From CAYRHS01 sp964424125 (GTDB lineage: Bacteria > Actinomycetota > Acidimicrobiia > IMCC26256 > JAOSJL01): a stretch of 23,718 nt of DNA. A model generated the notes under the pieces. The model was not told the DNA's origin, did no database searches, and saw only the letters and a list, made by a program, of their open reading frames with translations. Position numbers and translations under genes: made by a program. This document shows, piece after piece, positions 13,305 to 20,424 of this stretch (position 1 is the stretch's first letter; every line of letters starts with the position of its first letter). Location of the stretch: assembly GCA_964424125.1 (NCBI GenBank), contig CAYRHS010000029.1, positions 1-23,718 of the forward strand. Reading direction: 5' to 3'.

Positions 13305-14191
13305 CGAAGTTCCTCCAGCTCCTCGTGGGAGGCGTAGCCCTCGGCTCCATCTACGCGCTGGTCACGCTCGGCTTCGTCGTGATCTACCGAGCGAGCGGGC
13401 TCATCAACTTCGCCGAGGGCAGCTTCGCGCTCCTCGGCGGTTACTTCGTGTTCAACCTGCACGTCACGTGGGGCCTCGACTTCTACCTCTCGTTGGTGAT
13501 CGCGGTGATCGCGGTGGCGTTCGTGGGCGTCGTCATCGAGCGCGTGATCCTCCGCTACATGATCGGCAAGCCGGTATACGCGCTCATCATGATCACGATC
13601 GGTCTGTTCATCTTCATCCAGCAGCTCGTCGCCACGATCTGGCCGGGCGAGTCGAACCCGATCGACTCCCCGTGGGGGCAGAAGACAGTCCACGTCGGCG
13701 ACGTGGTGATCCTCGTGCGCAACATCTGGACACTCGGCTTCGCCGTCGTCGCGTTCCTCGCGTTCTTCCTCTTCTTCCGCTACACGAAGTACGGGGTGGG
13801 TATGCGCGCGACGGCCCTCGATCAGGAGGCGGCCGCGGCGCAGGGGATCAGCGTGAGCCGGATCTTCGCGCTCTCCTGGGCGATCTCCGGCGCGGTGGCG
13901 GCGATCGCCGGTGTCCTCCTCGCGGCAGAGCCGTCGGGCGCACGGGGGAGCATCAGCCTGATCGCGTTGACGGCCTTTCCCGCATTGATCCTCGGGGGTC
14001 TGGAGTCGCCGGGCGGCGCGGTGATCGGCGGCCTCGTCATCGGGATCGCTCAGACGATGACTGCGGGCTACCTGACCCAGGACTTCCTGGGGAGCGGATT
14101 CGACCAGGTCATGCCGTACCTGGTGATGGTCCTCGTGTTGCTCATCCGGCCCTACGGACTCTTCGGGTCCCGGGAGGTACAGCGCGTATGA
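13301..14191 (+). CDS. livH: Branched-chain amino acid-type ABC transporter permease LivH
   Basis: This 296-residue integral membrane protein forms half of the importer's pore with LivM. It begins with LLVGGVALGSIYALVTLGFVVIYRASGLINFAEG (about 7-40), the hallmark start of LivH permeases, and has about eight hydrophobic segments. The cytoplasmic loop around residues 155-185 (RYTKYGVGMRATALDQEAAAAQGI) is the EAA-like coupling helix that meets the ATPases. The C-terminal part has FPALILGGLESPGGAVIGGL, also typical. The GTG at 13301 overlaps the acyl-CoA synthetase stop by 4 bases (GTGA), and its own stop overlaps livM by 4 bases (ATGA), so translation is probably coupled. Family is certain; the substrate is not known. 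Confidence 0.94.
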   Translation: MTKFLQLLVGGVALGSIYALVTLGFVVIYRASGLINFAEGSFALLGGYFVFNLHVTWGLDFYLSLVIAVIAVAFVGVVIERVILRYMIGKPVYALIMITIGLFIFIQQLVATIWPGESNPIDSPWGQKTVHVGDVVILVRNIWTLGFAVVAFLAFFLFFRYTKYGVGMRATALDQEAAAAQGISVSRIFALSWAISGAVAAIAGVLLAAEPSGARGSISLIALTAFPALILGGLESPGGAVIGGLVIGIAQTMTAGYLTQDFLGSGFDQVMPYLVMVLVLLIRPYGLFGSREVQRV

Positions 14192-15309
14192 GGCTTCCTT
14201 GGCGACGCCGTGCACCGCTCATGAAGGTCACGTACGCGGACGACCTGAAGCTCTGGCCCACGTGGTGGAAGCGGCTGGGGCTGATCCTGCTGCTCGCGCT
14301 GGTCATGCTCGTCCCGTTGTACGTCAAGGACGACTTCTGGCTGAACCTCCTCGTGAACGCGGGGATCTTCGCCATCGCAGCCATCGGGCTCAACCTGTTG
14401 ACCGGTTACGCGGGGCAGGTCTCGCTCGGGCACGCCTTCTTCATCGGTCTCGGGAGTTACACGGTCGTGTGGTTCGCGGACCCCACCCGCTGGAACTGGC
14501 CGTTGTGGGCGTGGCTCCCGATGGCCGCGCTGATCGGCGCGGCGGTCGGCGCGGCGGTCGGCCCGTTCGCGTTGCGCCTCCGGGGTCAGTACCTCGTGAT
14601 CGTCACCCTCGGGCTGGTGGTCGTGGGGCAGTACCTGTTCCGCAACGCGGAGTTCATCACCGGCGGGAACAATGCACGCGTCGACACCATGGGGAGCAAC
14701 ATCACGAAGGTCGGGTCGCTCGACTTCGCCCACCTCGAGATCTTCGGGTTCGTCTTCAAGCGTGAGGCCGGGTTCGTGTACCTCGCGTGGATCCTCGTGC
14801 TCGTCACCGCGCTTCTCGCCAAGAACCTCGTCCGGACGCGGCCCGGCCGGGCGATGCAGGCGATTCGTGATCGCGACGTCGCCGCCGAGGTCATCGGCGT
14901 CAGCCTGAGCCGTTACAAGATCGGCGCGTTCGCGGTCTCTTCCGCGATGACCGCGGCTGCAGGCGGGTTGCTCGCGGCGTACACGCGCTTCGTCTCGGTC
15001 GACTCTCTGAACATCTTCCTGTCGATCGAGTTCCTCGCGATCATCATCGTGGGTGGGGTGGGGACCGTCTACGGCGCGGTGCTCGGTGCGCTGGCGCTGA
15101 ACGCCATCCCCGAGTTCATCAGCCGCTTCAGCAACTCGATCCCGTTCGTGGCTACCAGCGCGACCGAGTCCGGCATCACCGTGTTCGCGCTCAACCAGGC
15201 GATCTTCGGCATCCTGATCATCGCCTTCCTGGTGTTCTTCCCCCGCGGCCTCGCCGCGCTGTGGGAGCGCACCAAGGCATACTTCAAGACCTGGCCGTTC
15301 CGGTACTGA
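14188..15309 (+). CDS. livM: Branched-chain amino acid-type ABC transporter permease LivM
   Basis: This is the second pore subunit, 373 residues. A basic N-terminus (RLPWRRRAP) precedes the first membrane segment near residue 30. Next comes the LivM signature NAGIFAIAAIGLNLLTGYAGQVSLGHAFF (about 54-82), a GQYLVIVTLG segment, and the coupling loop RTRPGRAMQAIRDRDVAAEVIGVSLSRYK (about 213-241). A loop near residues 150-195 between membrane segments is probably extracytoplasmic. The ATG at 14188 overlaps the livH stop by 4 bases; an ATG 33 bases later is less likely because it loses the basic N-terminus and the overlap. The C-terminus ends shortly after the last membrane segment. Only a 117-base spacer with two palindromic elements separates it from livK. 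Confidence 0.94.
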   Translation: MRLPWRRRAPLMKVTYADDLKLWPTWWKRLGLILLLALVMLVPLYVKDDFWLNLLVNAGIFAIAAIGLNLLTGYAGQVSLGHAFFIGLGSYTVVWFADPTRWNWPLWAWLPMAALIGAAVGAAVGPFALRLRGQYLVIVTLGLVVVGQYLFRNAEFITGGNNARVDTMGSNITKVGSLDFAHLEIFGFVFKREAGFVYLAWILVLVTALLAKNLVRTRPGRAMQAIRDRDVAAEVIGVSLSRYKIGAFAVSSAMTAAAGGLLAAYTRFVSVDSLNIFLSIEFLAIIIVGGVGTVYGAVLGALALNAIPEFISRFSNSIPFVATSATESGITVFALNQAIFGILIIAFLVFFPRGLAALWERTKAYFKTWPFRY

Positions 15310-15319
15310 CTCGGTGGGT

Positions 15320-15353
15320 GCCCGGCCGGGCTGGTTCTGACGGTTCGTCGGAA
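15320..15353 (+). promoter_or_regulatory. Tandem palindrome and hairpin between livM and livK
   Basis: GCCCGGCCGGGC (15320-15331) is a perfect palindrome just after livM. Four bases later TTCTGACG (15335-15342), GTT, CGTCGGAA (15346-15353) forms an 8-pair RNA stem with one G-U pair. An A-rich stretch follows, not a U-run. The pair could separate livK expression from the membrane genes or protect mRNA ends. The rest of the 117-base gap ends with the livK ribosome-binding site. Confidence 0.45.
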
Positions 15354-15426
15354 AGGCGAGAAAACGACTAGAAACAGCAGGTCGGGCGGCAGCCCGGGGG
15401 GAGCTGTAGGGGAGGCAGGAGATCAC

Positions 15427-16704
15427 ATGAGATCACGCACAGGCTTGCGGTGGTTGAGCTCGCTGGTCGTCTTCGCGCTCGTGCTCGCCGCGTGTGCCTC
15501 GAGCGAGGACTCGGGCGACAGCGGCGACGACGGGGGTGGGGAGAAGCCGGCGACGCTGCAGACGGGCGCCGGCTTCGAGGGCACGCCGGACTCGGGAACG
15601 ATCAAGCTGGGGGTGCTCACGCCCGCGTCTGGACCGTTCCAGGCGCTCGGTACTCCGCTCACCGAGGGCAACAAGCTCTACTTCGACGCGTTGAACGCCA
15701 ACGGCGGCGTCGCGGGCAAGTACAAGGTCGAGCTGGTCGAGGCCGACACCCAGTACATGGGAGACATCGCGCGCAACGAGTACAACCGGATCAAGGGCGA
15801 CGTGGCGGCGTTCGTGCAGATCACCGGCACCGAGGTCACGAACAACGTCCTGCCGCTGCTCGAGGAGGACGGCTATGCGGGCGGCCCCGCGACGCTCGAC
15901 GCCGAGTGGGTCGTCGACCCCAACCTGATGCCGGTCTTCGCGCCGTACCAGATCGAGGTCCTGAACGGCGCCGAGTACTACGAGACGACCGAGGGCTTCG
16001 ACGGCAAGAACGTGTGCATCATGGCCCAGGACGACTCGTACGGCGACGCAGGGATCGAGGGGGTGGACTTCGCGGCGGGCGAGTACGGCTTCGAGGTCGC
16101 GAGCACTCAGCGTTTCGCCACGGGCGGCGAATTCACCGCCCAGATCCAGGCGTTGAAGGACGCGAACTGTGACGTCGTGTTCCAGGCCTCGACGCCGGTC
16201 GACTCGCCCAACATCTGGGGCCAGGCGATCGCCACCGGCTTCGCGCCGCGCTGGATCGGCCTCGGACCCGCGTGGGCGTCGTTCTTCAAGGACGGCGACC
16301 AGGTCGACTACATCAAGGACCACGTCTGGATCGTGGCCGAAGACGGAGCGAGCCTCGACGAGTCCTTCGACGGGGTCGCCGAGATGATCGCGAACCGCGA
16401 TCAGTATGCGCCGGACATGACCTTCAACCTGTTCAGCATCTTCGGGTACGGACAGGCGTGGGCGGTGGACCAGATCCTCGAGAGGGCGGTGGAGAACAAC
16501 GACATCACGCCCGAAGGGATCGTCAAGGCGATCGGGGAGGAGGAGACGCTGAAGTTCGGCGGGATCACGGGCGACTACCAGTACGGTCCCGACCGCAACC
16601 CGCCCCGGGTGAACGCCATCTTCACGGTCGGCGATGCCGAGACGGGTCTCGAGACCGTCCAGCTCAGCGTGGAGGGTGATCCGGCGAAGGCCTACACCTT
16701 CTAG
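15427..16704 (+). CDS. livK: Extracytoplasmic solute-binding lipoprotein of the Liv-type transporter
   Basis: This 425-residue protein captures the substrate outside the membrane and delivers it to LivH-LivM. A signal peptide with basic start and hydrophobic core ends in the lipobox VLAAC, with the lipidated Cys at residue 23. A low-complexity linker rich in Asp, Ser and Gly follows (about 24-40). The mature part has the type I periplasmic-binding fold: IKLGVLTPASGPFQALG (about 59-75), AAFVQITGTEVTNNVLPLLEEDG, and a second-lobe block NVCIMAQDDSYGDAGIEG (about 197-214). AGGAG (15417-15421) lies 5 bases before the ATG, one of the clearest ribosome-binding sites here. Family is sure; whether it binds an amino acid, an amide or a carboxylic acid is not visible. 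Confidence 0.93.
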   Translation: MRSRTGLRWLSSLVVFALVLAACASSEDSGDSGDDGGGEKPATLQTGAGFEGTPDSGTIKLGVLTPASGPFQALGTPLTEGNKLYFDALNANGGVAGKYKVELVEADTQYMGDIARNEYNRIKGDVAAFVQITGTEVTNNVLPLLEEDGYAGGPATLDAEWVVDPNLMPVFAPYQIEVLNGAEYYETTEGFDGKNVCIMAQDDSYGDAGIEGVDFAAGEYGFEVASTQRFATGGEFTAQIQALKDANCDVVFQASTPVDSPNIWGQAIATGFAPRWIGLGPAWASFFKDGDQVDYIKDHVWIVAEDGASLDESFDGVAEMIANRDQYAPDMTFNLFSIFGYGQAWAVDQILERAVENNDITPEGIVKAIGEEETLKFGGITGDYQYGPDRNPPRVNAIFTVGDAETGLETVQLSVEGDPAKAYTF

Positions 16705-16737
16705 CCGCCCCCCGGACACTCGGCAGTGACATCGCGA

Positions 16738-16763
16738 CGGGCCCGCCCTCCGGGGCGGGCCCG
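16738..16763 (+). terminator. Strong terminator-like hairpin after livK
   Basis: CGGGCCCGCCC (16738-16748) and GGGCGGGCCCG (16753-16763) form a perfect 11-base stem with a TCCG tetraloop, 34 bases after the livK stop. No long U-run follows, which is common for terminators in GC-rich actinobacteria. It marks the end of the transporter unit. Confidence 0.7.
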
Positions 16764-16805
16764 ATGCGTTCCTGGCGCGTCACCTGCGACGCCGGTGAAC
16801 GCATC
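16763..16805 (+). promoter_or_regulatory. 9-base inverted repeat upstream of the first TetR gene
   Basis: GATGCGTTC (16763-16771) and GAACGCATC (16797-16805) are perfect inverted copies 25 bases apart. The right arm abuts the -10-like box TAACGT at 16806. This is a plausible operator for autoregulation by the adjacent TetR protein. The wide spacing could mean looping, two half-sites or an RNA stem. Confidence 0.4.
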
Positions 16806-16811
16806 TAACGT
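16806..16811 (+). promoter_or_regulatory. -10 box (TAACGT) before the first TetR gene
   Basis: TAACGT lies 8 bases before the ATG at 16820, with no ribosome-binding site, suggesting a leaderless or nearly leaderless mRNA. It directly follows the right arm of the inverted repeat at 16797-16805. Confidence 0.45.
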
Positions 16812-16819
16812 GAGCGGAC

Positions 16820-17425
16820 ATGAGGACGGCGGCGGAGGATCCACGCGATCGGGTATTGGGCGCGACCTACACGTGCGTGGCCCGCTTCGGGATGGCGAAG
16901 ACGACGGTGGAGGACGTCGCCAAGGAAGCAGGTGTGTCCCGGGCGACGATCTACCGTTGGTTCCCGGGAGGCAAGGACGAGCTGCTCGCCGCGGCCGTCG
17001 CGTGGGAGATGCAGCGCTTCTTCGCCCGCCTGGCCGAGGCCGTCGCCGACGCACCGGACTTCGTCACGCTCGTCGAGGAGGGGTTGATGTTCGCCCATGC
17101 CTCGGTCCGGGATCACGAGGTGCTCCAGAAGGTGCTCATCACCGAGCCCGAGCGACTCCTGCCGCTCATCACCACCGAATCCGAGCGGACCCTCGAATGG
17201 ATCAGCGACTTCCTCCGACCGTTCCTGGAGCGAGAGCAGGCCGCGGGCCGACTGCGTCCGCGCGTCGACGTCGACCGGGCGGTCGACTACGTGGGCCAGA
17301 TGCTCCTGTCGCTCATCGCGTCCCCCGGAGGCTGGGACCTCACCGACCGGAGCCAGGTCCAGGTGCTGGTCCGTGGTGAGCTCCTGGGTGGCGTCGTGCT
17401 CGCCGAGTACCTGCCGACGGGGTGA
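16820..17425 (+). CDS. TetR/AcrR family transcriptional regulator upstream of bioB
   Basis: The 201-residue protein has a TetR-type N-terminal DNA-binding domain: a helix ending in ARFGMAKTTVEDVAKEAGVSRATIYRWF, with the helix-turn-helix at about residues 27-48. The C-terminal domain, where TetR proteins bind a ligand and dimerise, shares the pattern HExLQxVLxxEPExxLPxxT with the TetR protein at 21835-22437, so the two are probably paralogs. It ends 19 bases before bioB, but bioB has its own -10 box. A 9-base inverted repeat surrounds its promoter region. Its targets are unknown: itself, the biotin genes or the transporter are the nearby choices. BioQ, the actinobacterial biotin repressor, is also a TetR protein, but nothing here proves equivalence. 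Confidence 0.88.
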   Translation: MRTAAEDPRDRVLGATYTCVARFGMAKTTVEDVAKEAGVSRATIYRWFPGGKDELLAAAVAWEMQRFFARLAEAVADAPDFVTLVEEGLMFAHASVRDHEVLQKVLITEPERLLPLITTESERTLEWISDFLRPFLEREQAAGRLRPRVDVDRAVDYVGQMLLSLIASPGGWDLTDRSQVQVLVRGELLGGVVLAEYLPTG

Positions 17426-17431
17426 GGCCGG

Positions 17432-17437
17432 TAGCGT
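17432..17437 (+). promoter_or_regulatory. -10 box (TAGCGT) for leaderless bioB
   Basis: TAGCGT lies 7 bases before the bioB GTG at 17445, within the 19-base gap after the TetR stop, and no Shine-Dalgarno is present. This suggests that bioB-bsaP has a promoter of its own and a leaderless mRNA. Confidence 0.5.
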
Positions 17438-17444
17438 CTCGGCC

Positions 17445-18467
17445 GTGACCACGACCCTCTCGACGGACGAATCCGCCGGGGCGCTCAGCTCGGCGCGGGC
17501 CGCCTTGCTGGACGAGCAGCGGATGCTCTCCGCCGCCGAGCTCGATCGGCTCCGGCGCCTCCCGCCGACGTCGGTGCCCTCGCTGGCGAGCTTGGCGCAC
17601 GAGGTACGCCTCGCGTGGTGTGGGCCGGAGGTGGAGGTCGAGGGGATCCTGTCGGCCAAGACGGGCGGCTGTCCCGAGGACTGCCACTTCTGCTCGCAGT
17701 CGGCGAGCTTCGACACGCCCGTGCGGGCCACCCCCTTCCTCGACACCGACGAGGTCCTCGCCGCGGCGCGCGAGACCGCCTCGCTCGGAGCCTCCGAGTT
17801 CTGCATCGTCCTGGCCGTTCGAGGGCCCGACGAGCGGACCATGGCGCGCGTGCTCGAGCTCGTCCCGATCGTGCGTGACGAAACGGGGCTGAACGTCGCC
17901 GTGAGCGCCGGGATCCTCACCGACGACCAGGCGCGACGACTGGCCGAGGGCGGCGTGCACCGCTACAACCACAATCTCGAGACGGCGCGCTCGTACTTCT
18001 CCGCGGTCTGCACGACCCACACCTGGGAAGAGCGAGCGGAGACCTGCCGCCTCGTGCGCACCCACGGCATGGAGCTCTGCTGTGGTGTGTTGCTCGGCAT
18101 GGGCGAGAGCGAAGCCCAACGGATCGAGCTCCTCTTCGAGCTGCGGGAGCTCGAACCGGCCGAGGTGCCGGTGAACTTCCTGAACCCCCGCCCGGGGACG
18201 CCGCTCGGTGATCGTCCGCTCGTCGATCCGCTCGACGCGATCCGATGGATCGCCCTCTTCCGCCTCGCACTACCCGGGGTCATCCTTCGCTACGCCGGAG
18301 GCCGGGAGGTGACCCTGCGCGAGCTGCAGGCGATGGGTCTGACCGCGGGCATCAACGCGCTGATCGTCGGCAACTACCTCACGACGCTGGGGCGCGCGCC
18401 CGAGGACGATCTCACGATGCTCGAGGACCTCGGGATGCCGATCGGGGTGCTCGGCAAGGTCCTGTGA
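17445..18467 (+). CDS. bioB: Biotin synthase BioB, BsaP-associated, lacking one usual cluster cysteine
   Basis: BioB is a radical SAM enzyme that inserts sulfur into dethiobiotin. The 340-residue product has the [4Fe-4S] motif CPEDCHFC (Cys76, 80, 83), YNHNLETA (174-181) and GMGE (218-221). Of the residues that hold the sulfur-donating [2Fe-2S] cluster in E. coli (Cys97, Cys128, Cys188, Arg260), equivalents are seen for three: Cys120 in EFC, Cys212 or Cys213 in ELCCG, and Arg282 in LRYAGGRE. The Cys128 region reads NVAVSAGIL (150-158) and has no Cys. Extra Cys occur at 189 and 201. The GTG at 17445 is set by the nearby -10 box. The stop overlaps bsaP by 4 bases (GTGA), tying the pair together. 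Enzyme identity is firm; the auxiliary cluster's ligands are uncertain. Confidence 0.95.
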   Translation: MTTTLSTDESAGALSSARAALLDEQRMLSAAELDRLRRLPPTSVPSLASLAHEVRLAWCGPEVEVEGILSAKTGGCPEDCHFCSQSASFDTPVRATPFLDTDEVLAAARETASLGASEFCIVLAVRGPDERTMARVLELVPIVRDETGLNVAVSAGILTDDQARRLAEGGVHRYNHNLETARSYFSAVCTTHTWEERAETCRLVRTHGMELCCGVLLGMGESEAQRIELLFELRELEPAEVPVNFLNPRPGTPLGDRPLVDPLDAIRWIALFRLALPGVILRYAGGREVTLRELQAMGLTAGINALIVGNYLTTLGRAPEDDLTMLEDLGMPIGVLGKVL

Positions 18468-18640
18468 CGCACTGCACGGGCTGCGGGCGACCGAGGTCCC
18501 AGTGCCGGGGCTGCGGTCGGCCCTTCGATCCCCCGCGCTTCTGCCCCCGCTGCGGACGGCGCCTCCGCGTCCAGGTCACCCCCACCTCCACGACCTCGCG
18601 CTGCCGGGACCACGGCCTCCTGCCCTCGGGCCGGAGCTGA
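18464..18640 (+). CDS. bsaP: Biotin synthase auxiliary protein BsaP
   Basis: This 58-residue protein starts on a GTG overlapping the bioB stop (GTGA). It has three CxxC pairs (Cys4/7, 14/17, 27/30) followed by RVQVTPT and a CRDHG ending (Cys47, His50), like a zinc-ribbon or Fe-S scaffold. Small Cys-rich proteins directly after bioB in actinobacteria are BsaP; in Mycobacterium tuberculosis this protein (Rv1590) is needed for BioB to turn dethiobiotin into biotin, apparently through the [2Fe-2S] cluster. The FCPRCG...VQVTP...CRDHG part is the portion I recognise as BsaP-like; the first two CxxC pairs may be an extension, which I cannot check. It ends 7 bases before the convergent bioD stop. Confidence rests on position and motif pattern together. 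Confidence 0.85.
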   Translation: MTHCTGCGRPRSQCRGCGRPFDPPRFCPRCGRRLRVQVTPTSTTSRCRDHGLLPSGRS

Positions 18641-18647
18641 CGCGCCC

Positions 18648-19289
18648 TTACGGCCGCGCGATCGTCCCGCGCACTCGACGCAGGAGCTCGTCGACGGACG
18701 TGGCGACGTCGAGGCCGTCGACGTTGCACAGCCAGGCCCTGTTGCGGTGGTGGAGGTCGTCGGAGCGGTCGAAGCGGTTGAGGAAGACGACGACGCGGTG
18801 ATCGGCGAGGGAGTCCGTAGCCGAGCGGATGCGGTCGATCGTGCCCAACCCGGCCTCGGCGACAAGTACGACGAGGTCCGGTCCCAGCTCCCGGGCGAGG
18901 TCCCTCGTGTCGCCGTCGGCTGCGAGTGGAGCGCGCACCCCACCGACGGACTCGACGAGCGCGACGTCCACGTCCTCCGGCCAGGTGAGCGCGTCCACGA
19001 GCTCTCGGACGGTCGGCGCGGTCCGCTCGAGGACCGCAGCCGCCATCGGGGGTGCCATCGGCACCGGGAACGAGCGCTCCGGCGGGCACACCCGCTCGAC
19101 GTCGTCCCCGGTCGCGGCCGCCAGGACCTCTGCATCCGTCGGTCCCTCGTCGGGCCCGAACGACTGGAGCGGCTTGCGTGCCACCACGCGGACGCCCTCC
19201 GCGCCGAGTGACGCCGCGAGGCGCGCGGCCACCCACGTCTTGCCGACCTCCGTGCCGGTTCCGGTCACGAGGAGCAGCAGCTCAGACAC
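18648..19289 (-). CDS. bioD: ATP-dependent dethiobiotin synthetase BioD
   Basis: BioD closes the ureido ring of 7,8-diaminopelargonic acid with CO2 and ATP to give dethiobiotin. The 213-residue product starts with the P-loop TGTGTEVGKT (9-18), has ARKPLQSF (37-44) with the substrate-binding Lys39, PVPMAPPMAA, and VESVGGVRAPL with the conserved Glu-Gly-Gly-type block. It is near the family's usual length of about 225. The start is GTG, read on the minus strand at 19289-19287, inside the last codons of bioF (8-base overlap), so the two are translationally coupled. It is the last gene of bioA-bioF-bioD and runs convergent to bioB-bsaP. Confidence 0.94.
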   Translation of the reverse strand: MSELLLLVTGTGTEVGKTWVAARLAASLGAEGVRVVARKPLQSFGPDEGPTDAEVLAAATGDDVERVCPPERSFPVPMAPPMAAAVLERTAPTVRELVDALTWPEDVDVALVESVGGVRAPLAADGDTRDLARELGPDLVVLVAEAGLGTIDRIRSATDSLADHRVVVFLNRFDRSDDLHHRNRAWLCNVDGLDVATSVDELLRRVRGTIARP

Positions 19290-20424
19290 CGAGCGGCTGC
19301 CGAACGGGGAGCGCGGCGAGCGCGTCGAGGAGCCGATCGATCTGCTCGTCGGTGTGCGCGGCCGAGAGCGCGACCCGGAGTCGGGAGGTTCCCGGCGGGA
19401 CGGTCGGCGGGCGGATCGCGGGCACGAGGATGCCCGCGTCGAGGAGCGCGGCCGACGCCTCGACCGTGCTCGTCTCGTCGCCCAGCACCACCGGGACGAT
19501 GGGAGAGGTGTGGCCCGGACGGACGCGGTCGATCACCTCGCACAGGCGGGCGCGGAGCGCGTCGCCCTCGGCCGACCGCACGACTCCGAGGGCCGCACGT
19601 GCCGCCGCAGTGTCGGCCGGTGTCGGTGCGGTGGTGAAGATGAACGGTCGGGCTCGGTTGACCAACAGCTCGACGAACGGCCGGGGGGCGGCGACGAACC
19701 CACCCAGCGCCCCCAGCGTCTTCGAGAGAGTGCCGACGCGGATGCACGCGTCCCAGGTGTCGCGCGCCCCGAGCTCGGGGCCCAAGATCGCGTGGGCCTC
19801 GTCGAGCACGAGGAGCGCATCGTGACGGGCGCAGAGCTCCACGACCTGGGGGAGCGGGGCGGCGTCGCCGTCCATGGAGAAGACCGTGTCGGTCACGACG
19901 ATCGCCCGCTCGGATGTGGCGAGGAGCGCCGCGAGCGCGTCGAGATCGCAGTGGGGGTACACGGCGACCCTGGCGCCGGCGGCGCGGGCGAGCCGACAGC
20001 CGTCCACGATCGACGCGTGGTTGAGCTCGTCGGAGCACACCATGGTCCCCTCGGTCGCGAACGTCGAGAGGACTCCGAGGTTCGCCGCGAACCCGGTGGG
20101 GAAGAGCAAGGCCGCGTCGGCGTGCTTCCACTCGGCCAGCTCCTCCTCGAGCGCGGAGTGCACGGGCCGGGACCCGACCACGAGACGGGAAGCACCCGAA
20201 CCCGTTCCCCACCGGTCGAGCGCTTCGTGGGCCGCGCGCGCCACTGCCGGGTGACGGGTGAGCCCCAGGTAGTCGTTCGACGCGAAGGACACGACGGAAC
20301 TGCCGTCGTCGAGCACGCCCCGCGGCCCGTCGGCGTCCAGATCTCGGATCGAGCGCCACTGGGCTCGGTCGCGGATCATCTCGCCCTGCGCACGAGCCCA
20401 GTCCGTCCACCGGCTGCTCGGCAT
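19282..20424 (-). CDS. bioF: 8-amino-7-oxononanoate synthase BioF
   Basis: BioF is a PLP enzyme that condenses a pimeloyl thioester with L-alanine to make 8-amino-7-oxononanoate (KAPA). The 380-residue protein has SFASNDYLGL (46-55), GTGSGASRLVVGS (73-85), NHAS (135-138), a PLP-ring Asp in LVLDEAH (205-211), and the PLP-binding Lys235 in GTLSKTLGALGGF. After DEAH the phrase is AILGPELG rather than the more usual GxGVxGxxG; this is only a mild variation. The ATG at 20424 shares one base with the bioA stop (TGATG), so translation re-initiation is likely. The other members of the alpha-oxoamine synthase family (KBL, serine palmitoyltransferase, ALAS) are less likely given bioA and bioD on either side. 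Confidence 0.94.
   Translation of the reverse strand: MPSSRWTDWARAQGEMIRDRAQWRSIRDLDADGPRGVLDDGSSVVSFASNDYLGLTRHPAVARAAHEALDRWGTGSGASRLVVGSRPVHSALEEELAEWKHADAALLFPTGFAANLGVLSTFATEGTMVCSDELNHASIVDGCRLARAAGARVAVYPHCDLDALAALLATSERAIVVTDTVFSMDGDAAPLPQVVELCARHDALLVLDEAHAILGPELGARDTWDACIRVGTLSKTLGALGGFVAAPRPFVELLVNRARPFIFTTAPTPADTAAARAALGVVRSAEGDALRARLCEVIDRVRPGHTSPIVPVVLGDETSTVEASAALLDAGILVPAIRPPTVPPGTSRLRVALSAAHTDEQIDRLLDALAALPVRQPLGV

Noticed and set aside
13468..14187. Long in-frame extension upstream of livM
   Set aside because: It lies over livH in another frame; the livM family start and the 4-base overlap place the true start at 14188.
18635..18655. Bidirectional terminator between bsaP and bioD
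   Set aside because: The 7-base gap and its edges hold no inverted repeat able to form a useful stem.
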